Shown: positions 1 through 7,430 of the stretch, one piece after another | Position numbering within the stretch: the stretch's first letter is position 1 | How the letters are laid out: each line of letters opens with the position of its first letter | Notes under the pieces: generated by a model | Told to the model about the DNA's origin: nothing | The model's input: the letters and a program-made list of their open reading frames with translations, nothing else | Database searches by the model: none | Made by a program: the position numbers and the translations under genes | Assembly (NCBI GenBank): GCA_015222405.1 | Contig: JADFVG010000028.1 | Coordinates: forward strand, 1 to 16,979 | DNA from: Chloroflexota bacterium | GTDB lineage: Bacteria > Chloroflexota > Dehalococcoidia > E44-bin15 | Length of the DNA stretch: 16,979 nt | Reading direction: 5' to 3'

Positions 1-63
1 ACCCCGCTTAAGTTCCTGGAATGCTGGCAAGAATCTCAACGAGAGGAGGTGATGTGTCACTAA
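1..63 (+). pseudogene. possible C-terminal end of an integrase-type transposase (partial)
   Basis: Frame 1 is open from the window edge to a TAA at 61-63 and reads TPLKFLECWQESQREEVMCH. A TP-x-x-F/Y-L segment near the C terminus is common in DDE integrase-core transposases (IS3/IS481-like), where it follows the RPHxxLG motif, which would lie outside this window. No other coding signal is present. The segment is too short to identify firmly and could be chance. An imperfect inverted repeat, TGTAC (64-68) with GTACA (76-80), lies just after the stop. Confidence 0.25.
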
Positions 64-85
64 TGTACTGGACGAGTACACGGGG

Positions 86-114
86 TTGCTTTTGGTAAGC
101 TATTATTGTATACT
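86..114 (+). promoter_or_regulatory. sigma70-type promoter for the zinc-ribbon gene
   Basis: A -35 box TTGCTT (86-91) is followed after exactly 17 bases by a -10 box TATACT (109-114). Transcription would begin near 121, leaving a leader of about 180 bases before the ATG at 300. The spacing and the -10 match are good; the -35 matches only in its TTG. Confidence 0.5.
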
Positions 115-299
115 GAATCAAGGTGTTGTCTCAATTCGGTGCCGTGTTTCGGGATCACGGTCTAGGTAAAGTGGCTTAGTGGTTTGCTAGGGTGTTAGGC
201 TCTATACCCCTTTCAGGTGCTACCAATCCGATAAAACAGGGTCTTGAGGCGCAAGGTCGATCGGCAAGGGGCAACCACCAATGGAAAAGGAGGTCCGAT
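115..299 (+). promoter_or_regulatory. long, potentially structured 5' leader of the zinc-ribbon gene
   Basis: No gene is seen between the start of the window and base 299 apart from the fragment at 1-63. The leader can form a hairpin CCGTG/CACGG (142-146 with 156-160), a hairpin GGGTGT/ATACCC (190-195 with 204-209), and a longer-range pairing of GTGGTTTGC (179-187) with GCAACCAC (271-278, one bulge). The last pairing closes about 10 bases before the ribosome binding site AAGGAGGT (about 287-294). It resembles a regulatory leader, but I match it to no known riboswitch. The region 171-225 loosely recalls a tRNA but lacks a TTC arm and a proper acceptor stem. Confidence 0.3.
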
Positions 300-593
300 A
301 TGGCTTTAGCGGACAAGATTCTGGTGTGTCGTGATTGCGGCCAAGAGTTCACATTCACTGCTGGCGAGCAGGAATTCTACCAGACTCGCGGGCTGCAAAA
401 CGAACCCAGTCGCTGTCCAGAGTGTCGAACGTCAAGGCGCCAAAGTCGCTATAGCGGGTATGGAGCACCTCGCCAGATGCACACTGCAGTTTGTGCTTCT
501 TGCGGCAAGGAGTGTGAAGTTCCCTTTGAGCCCAGGAGTGGGCGCCCGGTGTATTGCAGAGAGTGCTTTGCCCAAATGAGAGATCGTCGCTAG
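300..593 (+). CDS. small zinc-ribbon protein (zf-trcl plus CxxC-x17-CxxC)
   Basis: This gene encodes 97 residues. The start ATG at 300 follows the strong site AAGGAGGT; an in-frame start at 192 is less likely because it would translate the structured leader. Residues 1-45 carry CxxC...CxxC (CRDC and CPEC), resembling the probable zinc-ribbon domain family PF13451. Near the C terminus CASC and CREC are separated by exactly 17 residues, the spacing that defines the TIGR04272 CxxC-x17-CxxC family. The protein is therefore probably a soluble binder of two zinc ions. Its function is unknown; nucleic-acid or protein binding is a family-level guess. It stands as a single-gene unit with its own promoter and a terminator at 611-662. 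Confidence 0.88.
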   Translation: MALADKILVCRDCGQEFTFTAGEQEFYQTRGLQNEPSRCPECRTSRRQSRYSGYGAPRQMHTAVCASCGKECEVPFEPRSGRPVYCRECFAQMRDRR

Positions 594-610
594 CGATTGC
601 ATGCCTTGAG

Positions 611-662
611 AAGCTGGGACGTCCTTGGACTCTTATGTTAACGGCGTCCCAGTTTCTTTTTT
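611..662 (+). terminator. intrinsic terminator after the zinc-ribbon gene
   Basis: CTGGGACG (614-621) pairs perfectly with CGTCCCAG (645-652). The stem extends by three weaker pairs (611-613 with 653-655) and is followed by a T-rich tract TTTCTTTTTT (653-662). The loop is long, about 23 bases. It ends just before the ribosome binding site of the next gene, so it may attenuate rather than fully stop transcription into DUF503. Confidence 0.75.
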
Positions 663-672
663 GGAGGATGCC

Positions 673-966
673 ATGAATATTGGTGTGTGCAAGGTTAGGC
701 TTCGCCTGCCAGAGAATGAAACCCTCAAGGGTAAGCGGCAAACCCTAAGGTCGATCACCGAGCGGGTGAAGAACAGGTTCAATGTTTCCATAGCCGAAGT
801 CGATGACCACGACTTGTGGCAAATGCTGGCCCTGGGCATAACCTGCGTCAGCACCAGTCCTCAGCATGCCAACGAGATGCTATCAAAGGTGGTAGCTTTC
901 ATAGAGCTGTGCAGGTTTGATGCCGAGATGCTCGACTATGAGATAGAAATCCTCCACGCCCTTTAG
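673..966 (+). CDS. DUF503 family protein (YlxP-like)
   Basis: This gene encodes 97 residues, starting at the ATG 673 after GGAGG (663-667) with 5-base spacing. An upstream in-frame TTG at 625 would lie inside the terminator stem-loop and is rejected. The protein matches the DUF503 pattern: LKGKR near residue 20, a basic helix, RFNVSIAEVDDHDLWQ near residues 34-50, then an alternating strand/helix segment, consistent with a small ferredoxin-like fold. The family includes Bacillus YlxP, often found with translation and ribosome-maturation genes; its biochemical role is not established. Here it lies 11 bases before the helicase gene, so the two are probably co-transcribed. Confidence 0.9.
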   Translation: MNIGVCKVRLRLPENETLKGKRQTLRSITERVKNRFNVSIAEVDDHDLWQMLALGITCVSTSPQHANEMLSKVVAFIELCRFDAEMLDYEIEILHAL

Positions 967-977
967 AAAGGGCTAAA

Positions 978-3263
978 ATGGATACCCGAGCCTTTTTGAA
1001 CCATGTTGCCACGCTTCCTCCCTATAGGGGCCAGATTGTCCACGTGGAGCAGGTGCCAAGCCGGGAGGCAAGATATGGGGAGCTGAAGGAGCCCCTTCAT
1101 GAGGTGCTCCAGAGCCACCTTGAGTCATTGAGTTTCTTTCCCTTCTATAGCCATCAGGCGCAAGCGATAAACACTGCCCGCACGGGGAAGAATATCTTCG
1201 TCGTCACCCCGGCCGCCAGTGGCAAGACCCTGTGCTACAATGTTCCCGTATTAGATAGGATGTTGAGGGAAAAACGGAGTTGCGCGCTCTACATTTTCCC
1301 AACCAAGGCGCTGGCACAGGACCAACTCCGGGGGCTGGAGGAGCTGGTTGGGCCCCTGGGGATATGGTGCGCCACTTTTGATGGTGATACCCCGCCTCAG
1401 GAGCGAGGCGAAATAAAGAGGTCAGCCCAAATTGTGCTTACCAACCCCGATATGCTCAACCTCGGCATCCTCCCCAATCATCAGTCCTGGTCCCGGTTTC
1501 TGCGGCGGCTGAAGTACGTTGTGGTGGATGAAGCCCACATTTATTGTGGCGTCTTTGGCTCTCACGTTGCTAATGTACTGCGTCGTCTGAGGCGGCTCTG
1601 CGCCCTCTACGGCTCAAACCCTCAATTCATCTCCTCCTCAGCCACCATTGCCAACCCCGGAGAGCATATCGAGAGGCTGGTGGGTCTGCCCTTTGAGGTC
1701 ATCGATGATGATGGCTCTCCCTATGGGGGGAAGGACTTCGTTTTCTGGAATCCACCCACTATTGACCGGGCAAGGTCGGCGCGGCGCAGCGCCAACAGCG
1801 AGGCAACTTTCCTTTTCACTGAGCTGATAACAGGGGGGCTACGCACCATCACCTTCGCTCGGTCGAGAAAGCTCACCGAGCTAATCTATATCTACGCCAG
1901 AGATCAGTTTGTCAACGAGAAGCCGGAGTTCGCCGCCAGGATTAAGCCCTATCGCGCTGGCTATCTCCCTGAGGACCGACGCCAGATCGAGCGCCAGCTC
2001 TTCGAGGGAGAGCTCTTGGGGGTGACGGCGACTACCGCTCTGGAATTGGGGGTTGATATCGGCGACCTTGATGCCACAGTGCTCACTGGCTACCCGGGGA
2101 GCATCACCAGCACCTGGCAGCAAGCGGGGCGGAGTGGAAGGAGGGGGGAAAGGTCACTTAGCTTCCTCATCGGCCTGGATAACCCCCTGGACCAGTATTT
2201 CATGCGCCATCCTGAGGCCTTCTTCGGCAAAAGCTTCGAAAATGCCCTCACCAACCCGGGGAACCCTCACATCCTCAAGCCCCATTTGCTGTGTGCCGCC
2301 TGGGAGCACCCTTTACATGATGGGGATGGCGAGCTTTTCGGCCAGAGCTTCACCCAGGCGAGGGCAGAACTGGAGGCGCAGGGTTTGCTCCGGGAGCGGC
2401 AGGGAAGGTGGTATCCCTCACCAGACCTAGCTTACCCTGCTGAGGAGGTGAATATCCGCACCACCTCATCGGAGCGCTACACGGTGGTCGATGCCTCCCA
2501 GGGATATCGGGAGTTGGAGACGGTCGAGGCGGCGGTCGCCTTCTTTCAGGTTCATCCCGGCGCCATCTATCTTCATCAGGGCGAAGCCTATCTTGTTACT
2601 GAACTTGACCTGGGAGCACGCACCGCCTCTGCGGTGCCAATAGATGCCGATTATTACACCGAGACAAAGGATATCACCGAAATAAGAATTCTCAAGCAGA
2701 ATCAAGTGAAACGAGCGGGGGCGGTAAAGGTCTATCTGGGCGAGGTGGAGGTCACCACCAGTGTGCTGGGCTTCAAAAAGAAGAGGCAGTTCACAGAAGA
2801 GGTCATTGGGGAAGAGCCCTTGGAGTTGCCATCCCAGACCTTCCCTACGGTCGCCCTGTGGTTCGATATACCGCAGGAGACCGCTTGGCGGCTGGCGGCG
2901 AGTGATCTTGATTTTGCTGGAGGGCTGCACGCCCTAGAGCATGCTGCCATCGCCCTGCTTCCTCTTTTCGCCCTTTGCCATCGGAACGATATTGGCGGTC
3001 TTTCCACCCCGCTCCATGCCGACACGGGAAGAGCTCAGATATGTATCTATGACGCTTATCCCGGCGGCATCGGCATTGCCCATAAGGGCTTCGAACTGGT
3101 GACCGAGCTGTGGCGAGCAACGCTAGGGGTTATCTCGGAGTGCCCCTGTGAGGCCGGCTGTCCCAGTTGCATCCAATCCCCCAAGTGTGGCAACAACAAT
3201 GAGCCCTTGGACAAGGAGGCGGCAAAGCTGATCCTTGGTGACCTTCTGGGGCAAGGTTGCTAG
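978..3263 (+). CDS. DEAD/DEAH-box helicase with C-terminal Cys cluster (MrfA/YprA-like)
   Basis: This gene encodes a 761-residue superfamily 2 helicase. Visible motifs are the Walker A TPAASGKT (77-84), motif Ia PTKALAQ (108-114), DEAH (184-187), motif III SAT (221-223) and motif VI QQAGRSGRRG in the second RecA-like domain. The last 40 residues carry five cysteines (722, 724, 728, 731, 737), matching the C-terminal metal-binding region of MrfA/YprA and its DUF1998-type domain. In Bacillus subtilis MrfA is a DNA helicase acting with the exonuclease MrfB in mitomycin damage repair, and it is related to the Hrq1 helicases. No MrfB-like DEDD nuclease gene is seen next to it. Length is close to MrfA (about 750 residues). 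The start ATG follows the DUF503 stop by 11 bases behind a weak AAAGGG site. A role in DNA repair is inferred. Confidence 0.9.
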   Translation: MDTRAFLNHVATLPPYRGQIVHVEQVPSREARYGELKEPLHEVLQSHLESLSFFPFYSHQAQAINTARTGKNIFVVTPAASGKTLCYNVPVLDRMLREKRSCALYIFPTKALAQDQLRGLEELVGPLGIWCATFDGDTPPQERGEIKRSAQIVLTNPDMLNLGILPNHQSWSRFLRRLKYVVVDEAHIYCGVFGSHVANVLRRLRRLCALYGSNPQFISSSATIANPGEHIERLVGLPFEVIDDDGSPYGGKDFVFWNPPTIDRARSARRSANSEATFLFTELITGGLRTITFARSRKLTELIYIYARDQFVNEKPEFAARIKPYRAGYLPEDRRQIERQLFEGELLGVTATTALELGVDIGDLDATVLTGYPGSITSTWQQAGRSGRRGERSLSFLIGLDNPLDQYFMRHPEAFFGKSFENALTNPGNPHILKPHLLCAAWEHPLHDGDGELFGQSFTQARAELEAQGLLRERQGRWYPSPDLAYPAEEVNIRTTSSERYTVVDASQGYRELETVEAAVAFFQVHPGAIYLHQGEAYLVTELDLGARTASAVPIDADYYTETKDITEIRILKQNQVKRAGAVKVYLGEVEVTTSVLGFKKKRQFTEEVIGEEPLELPSQTFPTVALWFDIPQETAWRLAASDLDFAGGLHALEHAAIALLPLFALCHRNDIGGLSTPLHADTGRAQICIYDAYPGGIGIAHKGFELVTELWRATLGVISECPCEAGCPSCIQSPKCGNNNEPLDKEAAKLILGDLLGQGC

Positions 3264-3284
3264 TTTCTGAGATTATGGTAGAAT
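3257..3284 (+). promoter_or_regulatory. candidate sigma70 promoter for corA
   Basis: TTGCTA (3257-3262, overlapping the helicase stop codon) and TAGAAT (3279-3284) are separated by 16 bases. The same two hexamers, 17 bases apart, occur upstream of cysK, which supports both. CorA may thus be transcribed independently of the helicase. Confidence 0.4.
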
Positions 3285-3293
3285 AGGTGGGTA

Positions 3294-3314
3294 TTTCCTG
3301 AGGCAAGCAGGAAA
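3294..3314 (+). promoter_or_regulatory. hairpin in the corA leader
   Basis: TTTCCTG (3294-3300) pairs with CAGGAAA (3308-3314) around a 7-base loop, directly against the AAAGGGGG ribosome binding region (3312-3319). It could modulate access to the start at 3330. No T tract follows, so it is not a terminator. Confidence 0.35.
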
Positions 3315-3329
3315 GGGGGTGGTGGCGAT

Positions 3330-4280
3330 ATGACTGTAGCTCCGGTAACCAAAAGAGAAGAGGAACTAAATATAGAGTGGATCAAGTGGGGCAGGCTCAC
3401 CTGGGTCAACGTGGAAAAGCCCACGACAAAGGATATCGAGTATCTGGCCCGGAATTACCTTTTCCACCCTTTGGACCTGGAGGACTGCCTCTCCAGGATC
3501 GAGTTGCCCAAGATCGACGAGTATGAGAACTACCTCTTCTTGGTGCTCCACTTCCCCGTATTCCATAAAGCAGCCGGGGTAACCATACCCAGCCAGGTCT
3601 CGGTGTTCATCGGCGCGGACTTTGTGGTCACGGTGCATGGCGGAGACCTCAAGCCGCTGGCGAAGCTGTTTAAGGACTGCCAGCAGAATGAGCGGGCGTG
3701 GGAGGAGAACATGGGCCGCAGCTCTGGCTATCTCCTTTACCGCATCCTCGACCGGCTGGTGGACTATTGTTTCCCCATCATGAACAGGATCATCGCCAAT
3801 GTGGAGGTGGCTGAGGACCGGCTCTTCAGCGACCAGGCTCGGGATACGGTGCGGGAGATCTCGGTCCTCAGGCGCGATATCATGGCCTATCGTCGTATCA
3901 TTCGTCACCAGCCTGCTATCTTCAAATCCCTGGAGGAGAAGGACTACCCCTTCCTCAGGGAGGACCTCGACGTCTACTACGGCGACATCGGCGACCACAT
4001 CGGCAAGATCGGCGAGACATTGGAGGAATATAAAGAGATAGTGGAGGGGCTGTTTGACACCAGCGATTCTCTCTTCTCCCACCGCACCACTGAGATAATG
4101 AAGATGCTCACCATTCTGGGCACCATTCTTCTCCCCCTGCTGCTGGTTGCCAGTCTTTATGGCATGAATGTCTCGCTCCCCTTTGAGGATAGCTCCCTTG
4201 CCTTTACCTCCATCATATTGATATCGCTCGCTATCTCCGGGGGCATGCTGGCCTACTTCCGGCTCAAACGCTGGATATGA
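3330..4280 (+). CDS. corA: CorA-family magnesium/divalent metal transporter
   Basis: This gene encodes 316 residues, the normal CorA length. The N-terminal about 250 residues form the soluble cytoplasmic alpha/beta and long-helix domain. Two membrane helices follow at about 258-277 and 291-311, with the signature GMN at 278-280 in YGMNV between them and a short basic C-terminal tail (RLKRW). The GMN loop forms the selectivity filter of the homopentameric Mg2+ channel; family members may also carry Co2+ or Ni2+. The start ATG follows a G-rich site (AAAGGGGG). The next gene begins 40 bases after the stop and may be co-transcribed. The family is certain; the ion preferred in this organism is not shown by the sequence. 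Confidence 0.94.
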   Translation: MTVAPVTKREEELNIEWIKWGRLTWVNVEKPTTKDIEYLARNYLFHPLDLEDCLSRIELPKIDEYENYLFLVLHFPVFHKAAGVTIPSQVSVFIGADFVVTVHGGDLKPLAKLFKDCQQNERAWEENMGRSSGYLLYRILDRLVDYCFPIMNRIIANVEVAEDRLFSDQARDTVREISVLRRDIMAYRRIIRHQPAIFKSLEEKDYPFLREDLDVYYGDIGDHIGKIGETLEEYKEIVEGLFDTSDSLFSHRTTEIMKMLTILGTILLPLLLVASLYGMNVSLPFEDSSLAFTSIILISLAISGGMLAYFRLKRWI

Positions 4281-4320
4281 AGGAAGCCCCCTTATCGCTC
4301 CCTGACTAAGGAAAAGATCA

Positions 4321-4932
4321 GTGGTCATCCTGCTTATTGGCTTTTACATCGCCTGCCAGGTAATTGCCAATGTTACTGCCACTAAGCCGGTAGAGCTGGG
4401 CAGCATTGTAGTGCCTGCCGCTGTTTTCATCTACGCCCTGACCTTCACCTTGATTGACCTCATCAACGAGAGGTTGGGCAAGCAGCGGGCGCGTCAGGTG
4501 ATCTATGCTGCCTTTGCTGCCAATGTTCTGCTTGCCATTTATTGCCAGTTTGCCATCGCCTTGCCGGAAGCCTCTGGTTACCCGGATCAGGAGGCTTTCG
4601 CCGGGGTGCTGGGCCCCACCTGGCGCATCGTTACCGCCAGCCTCACTGCCTATCTGATTGCCTCTCTCATCGATGTCGAGATCTTCGCCTGGTGGCGGCG
4701 GCGAATAGGAAGATATAAATGGGCCAGGGTACTGGTGAGCAATGCCGTTTCCACTTTCTTTGATAGCATCATCTTTATCACCATCGCCTTTGGTGGTGTC
4801 TCTGGCTACGATGTGCCGGACTTGATTGGGGGGCAGTACGTAGTTAAGATGGGTATCACCATGGTGAGCATCCCCCTGATCTATCTGGTACGGGCAAGAC
4901 GATTAAGGGTGGAAGCGGAGAGGGTGGTGTAG
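4321..4932 (+). CDS. queuosine precursor transporter (VUT/YhhQ family)
   Basis: This gene encodes a 203-residue hydrophobic protein with about six membrane segments. It shows the family pattern: an N-terminal helix ending in ANVTATKPVE, then DLINERLGKQRARQVIYAAF after the second helix, a central TASLTAYLIASLIDVEIFAWW segment, and STFFDSIIFITIAF before the last helices. Characterised YhhQ proteins import 7-deazaguanine precursors (preQ0/preQ1) for tRNA queuosine. The start is a GTG behind AAGGA (4308-4312); an in-frame TGA at 4303-4305 rules out an earlier start. No queuosine synthesis genes are visible in this window, so salvage is inferred from family alone. Confidence 0.85.
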   Translation: MVILLIGFYIACQVIANVTATKPVELGSIVVPAAVFIYALTFTLIDLINERLGKQRARQVIYAAFAANVLLAIYCQFAIALPEASGYPDQEAFAGVLGPTWRIVTASLTAYLIASLIDVEIFAWWRRRIGRYKWARVLVSNAVSTFFDSIIFITIAFGGVSGYDVPDLIGGQYVVKMGITMVSIPLIYLVRARRLRVEAERVV

Positions 4933-4969
4933 GATGGAAAGCGAGATCAGGAGATAACCCTGGGCTATG

Positions 4970-4990
4970 AAGGGATGAAGATCCTTTTTT
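4970..4990 (+). terminator. weak intrinsic terminator or attenuator
   Basis: AAGGGAT (4970-4976) and ATCCTTT (4981-4987) form a 7-bp stem with one G-T pair and a GAAG tetraloop, ending in a run of six T (4985-4990). It lies between the transporter stop and the Mut7-C start. The stem is AT-rich and may be leaky. Confidence 0.4.
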
Positions 4991-5007
4991 AGAGAGTGGG
5001 GATATTG

Positions 5008-5487
5008 ATGAGACCTAAGTTTGTAGTGGACACCAATGTCGGCAGGTTGGCGCGGTGGCTGAGAATGATGGGCTATGATGCCGCTTTTATCAATTACATC
5101 GACGATCGGGGGCTGGTCTCTATTGGCCTCAAGGAGCGGCGGGTGGTGCTGACTAAGGACACCCAGATCATGATGCGTAGGGTGGTCACCAGCGGAAGGT
5201 TGAAAGCCATTCTCATTGAAGGGGATGAAGTCAAGGATCAACTGCGCCAGGTGGTGAAGGCGATGAATTTGGATCTAGAAAGGCAGTTCACCCGCTGCCT
5301 GGAGTGCAACCAGACTCTGATTCCGAGGAGGAAGGCGGAGGTCAAAGACCTGGTGCCGCCCTATGTTTTCCAGACACAGTCTCGGTATGTAGAATGCCCC
5401 TCCTGTCATCGAATCTACTGGCGGGGCACCCACTGGCAGAGAATGAAAAGGGAGCTTGAGACACTGGTGGAGGAAGCGGGGGAGTGA
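5008..5487 (+). CDS. Mut7-C RNase-domain protein with zinc ribbon
   Basis: This gene encodes 159 residues from the ATG at 5008; an in-frame GTG at 4996 would add only four residues and probably belongs to the ribosome binding region (GTGGGGA). The N-terminal half follows the Mut7-C/PIN-like pattern: FVVDTNVGRLARWLRMMGYD with Asp 8 and Asp 24, then VVLTKD with Asp 51, candidate metal-binding acids. The C-terminal half is a zinc ribbon with CLEC (C97, C100) and CPSC (C130, C133), ending in the conserved RIYWRGTHW. Mut7-C domains are proposed ribonucleases, named after the C-terminal domain of worm Mut-7; direct activity for this class is not established. Its stop overlaps the start of the radical SAM gene by four bases (GTGA), implying translational coupling. 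Confidence 0.87.
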   Translation: MRPKFVVDTNVGRLARWLRMMGYDAAFINYIDDRGLVSIGLKERRVVLTKDTQIMMRRVVTSGRLKAILIEGDEVKDQLRQVVKAMNLDLERQFTRCLECNQTLIPRRKAEVKDLVPPYVFQTQSRYVECPSCHRIYWRGTHWQRMKRELETLVEEAGE

Positions 5488-6524
5488 CTAATCCCGTGAG
5501 CGATGCGGGGGCTCTTTTGATTCGGGAAGCTCTGCTGTATGAGAAGATAGGTGAAAGGGTGAGGTGCAATACCTGCCCTCGCCACTGCGTCCTCGGCGAG
5601 GGGAAGAGGGGTTTCTGCTTCACCCGCCAGAACCAAGGGGGGAGGCTTTTCACCTTGATCTATGGCGAAGTCGCTTCTCTCTCCATAAACCCGATAGAGA
5701 AAAAGCCGGTGTTTCACTTTTATCCCGGCAGCCGCTGGCTCTCTCTGGGGGCGCTGGGGTGCAACTTCCGCTGCCCCGGCTGCCAGAACTGGGAGCTTTC
5801 TCATTCCAGGGGTGGGCCTGCTAGCTACCTGTCACCGGAGGAGTTGATTTCACTGGCTAAGAGATACCATTGCCTCGGCATCTCCTGGACCTTTAACGAA
5901 CCCACTATCTGGCTGGAATACACCGTGGATGGCGCCAAACTGGCAAAAGAAGAGGGCCTTTATACCAACTACGTGACCAATGGCTATATCACCGAGGAAG
6001 CTCTGGATGCCATTGGGCCCTACCTCGATGTCTACCGGATGGATATAAAGGGTTTTTCCCGCACTTCTTACGCCAGGACTGCTCACATAACAGATTTCAC
6101 TCCTGTTCTTCAGGCGGCCGAACGGGCGAAAAAAAGGTGGGGGATGCACGTTGAGCTGGTGACCAACCTCACCCCGGGATACAATGACGATGAGGGTGAG
6201 ATAAGGGGGATCGCACGCTGGATAAGAGAAGAACTGGGAGCTTATACCCCGTGGCACCTTACTCGCTTCTTTCCTCACCTCCAGCTATCCCACCTCAAAC
6301 CTACCCCTTTGGATGCCCTGGAAAGGGCGAGGCAGATTGCCCTGGAGGAAGGGTTACATTATGTATATGCGGGCAATGTCCCGGGGCATTCTGGAGAAAA
6401 CACCTACTGTCACCAGTGTGGCCGCCTCCTGATCAGAAGGTATGGCTTTGATATTGTGGAGTACAACCTGAAACAGGGGAGCTGCCGCTTTTGCCACGCC
6501 ACGATTCCGGGGAGGTTTGGCTGA
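5484..6524 (+). CDS. amrS: AmmeMemoRadiSam-type radical SAM enzyme (AmrS family)
   Basis: This gene encodes 346 residues from a GTG that overlaps the previous stop. The radical SAM cluster motif CNFRCPGC supplies C93, C97 and C100 (CxxxCxxC). Before it is a second cysteine set, CNTCPRHC...C (28, 31, 35, 45), and the C terminus has CHQC and CRFC pairs that look like a zinc ribbon. This arrangement fits the AmrS family, related to pyruvate formate-lyase activating enzymes, which in many genomes is encoded beside AMMECR1 and Memo homologues. Neither partner is in this window; the neighbour is Mut7-C. The substrate is unknown. Generic activating enzymes are an alternative, but the SLSINPIEKKPVFHFYPG segment (66-82) before the SAM motif is typical of AmrS. 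Confidence 0.87.
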   Translation: MTNPVSDAGALLIREALLYEKIGERVRCNTCPRHCVLGEGKRGFCFTRQNQGGRLFTLIYGEVASLSINPIEKKPVFHFYPGSRWLSLGALGCNFRCPGCQNWELSHSRGGPASYLSPEELISLAKRYHCLGISWTFNEPTIWLEYTVDGAKLAKEEGLYTNYVTNGYITEEALDAIGPYLDVYRMDIKGFSRTSYARTAHITDFTPVLQAAERAKKRWGMHVELVTNLTPGYNDDEGEIRGIARWIREELGAYTPWHLTRFFPHLQLSHLKPTPLDALERARQIALEEGLHYVYAGNVPGHSGENTYCHQCGRLLIRRYGFDIVEYNLKQGSCRFCHATIPGRFG

Positions 6525-6680
6525 GGCATTGAGATTGCCAAAAATTTGCTATCACTAGGGCCAATATAACCCTTACTTTATATCTCATCCCGACTCAAGG
6601 CGCAAAAATCACGATTTCAGCCGTTCTAAGCCCTTTTTTATGCCCGGTGTAGCATAGAATGATGGGCTACGATGACGTGC
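6525..6680. other. convergent intergenic region
   Basis: This 156-base AT-richer stretch lies between the plus-strand AmrS gene and the minus-strand COG2122 gene. It contains a short hairpin GGCA/TGCC (around 6525-6539), a small AAAT/ATTT stem near 6608-6619, and a GTAGC/GCTAC inverted repeat (around 6650-6670). None is followed by a proper T tract on either strand, so I cannot name a terminator. No gene is seen. Confidence 0.5.
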
Positions 6681-7427
6681 TCAGCCACGGGGCGAAACGT
6701 CCTCTTCCAAGGCGCCGATTTTTACCTCGCCCCAGATTCCAATCTGGTCGCCCTTGATGATCAGCACCCCTTTTACTCCCACGATGCCCTGGGCAAAGTC
6801 TATCCCCCTGGGGATGTCGGCGGCATCTTTGATCACGTTGCCGATAGCGGTGGCGGCAGCATCTGCCAGGGCAGCAGAGGGCGAGAGCACGATAACAGCG
6901 TCTGCCCTGCCCAAGCTCAAGGAGTGCCCCACCGTTCCTGAAGAGGTGCAGATACCCAGAGGCGTTTCCTCGGCCTCGATCTGAAGCGCGATTTTTCCCG
7001 TAAATGGGGACTGTGCGGCATAAATCCCCACCAGTCTCCGCTTCAGGGTGTTGAGGAAGATGTCGCCCCCATTTTCCACAATTACCTCTGGGGATAATTC
7101 CATCAGCTCTCTCCCTACCTCCTCGGCAATTGCCCCTGCCACTGCTGCCATGGGGCCTACTCCTGCCTTTTGTGCCGCCTCAGCCATCTCCCTCACCATT
7201 TTGGGGGCATCTTCGGCCACGGGAGCAGGCTCCAGGGCGGTGAGAAAAGAGGGATGGCGCTCAATATATCGCTCCAACGGGGTGCGACATTTTTGGATTG
7301 CCCGCAGCGCCTCCCTTCTGAGGTTGCTTTGCGCTCGAAGGTGGAGGTCGGTCTCCTTGAGCGCTACATGGAAGGAAACTAGGTCCTTATCCTTGATCCA
7401 ATGGCGATAAGTTCTGGGCTGATACAT
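6681..7427 (-). CDS. UPF0280/COG2122 family protein of homocysteine biosynthesis (ApbE-like)
   Basis: This gene encodes 248 residues. Conserved blocks are GVGPMAAVAGA (89-99), VENGGDIF (117-124) and a Gly/Ser-rich block GICTSSGTVGHSLSLGRADAV (158-178), followed by ALADAAATAI. This is the UPF0280 pattern, distantly related to the flavin transferase ApbE. COG2122 has been linked genetically to homocysteine formation, together with DUF39 and a NIL-ferredoxin, in Methanosarcina acetivorans and in Desulfovibrio; its chemical step is unclear. Here it is the last gene of an operon containing both partners and starts 3 bases after the NIL-ferredoxin stop. The nearest GGAGG is about 14 bases from the ATG, so translation probably depends on coupling. 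Confidence 0.88.
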   Translation of the reverse strand: MYQPRTYRHWIKDKDLVSFHVALKETDLHLRAQSNLRREALRAIQKCRTPLERYIERHPSFLTALEPAPVAEDAPKMVREMAEAAQKAGVGPMAAVAGAIAEEVGRELMELSPEVIVENGGDIFLNTLKRRLVGIYAAQSPFTGKIALQIEAEETPLGICTSSGTVGHSLSLGRADAVIVLSPSAALADAAATAIGNVIKDAADIPRGIDFAQGIVGVKGVLIIKGDQIGIWGEVKIGALEEDVSPRG

Positions 7428-7430
7428 GGA

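Noticed and set aside
171..235. tRNA-like segment in the leader
   Set aside because: The D-arm-like GGCTTAGTGGTT and a hairpin at 190-209 recall a tRNA, but the anticodon loop has the wrong size and no TTC arm or acceptor stem can be formed.
192..299. Upstream extension of the zinc-ribbon gene (start at 192)
   Set aside because: The peptide has no family similarity, and a strong ribosome binding site sits right before the ATG at 300, where the conserved domain begins.
3366..4328. 320-codon open frame antisense to corA
   Set aside because: Its product is low-complexity and without a recognisable domain; the plus strand encodes an unambiguous CorA. It is a codon-bias shadow.
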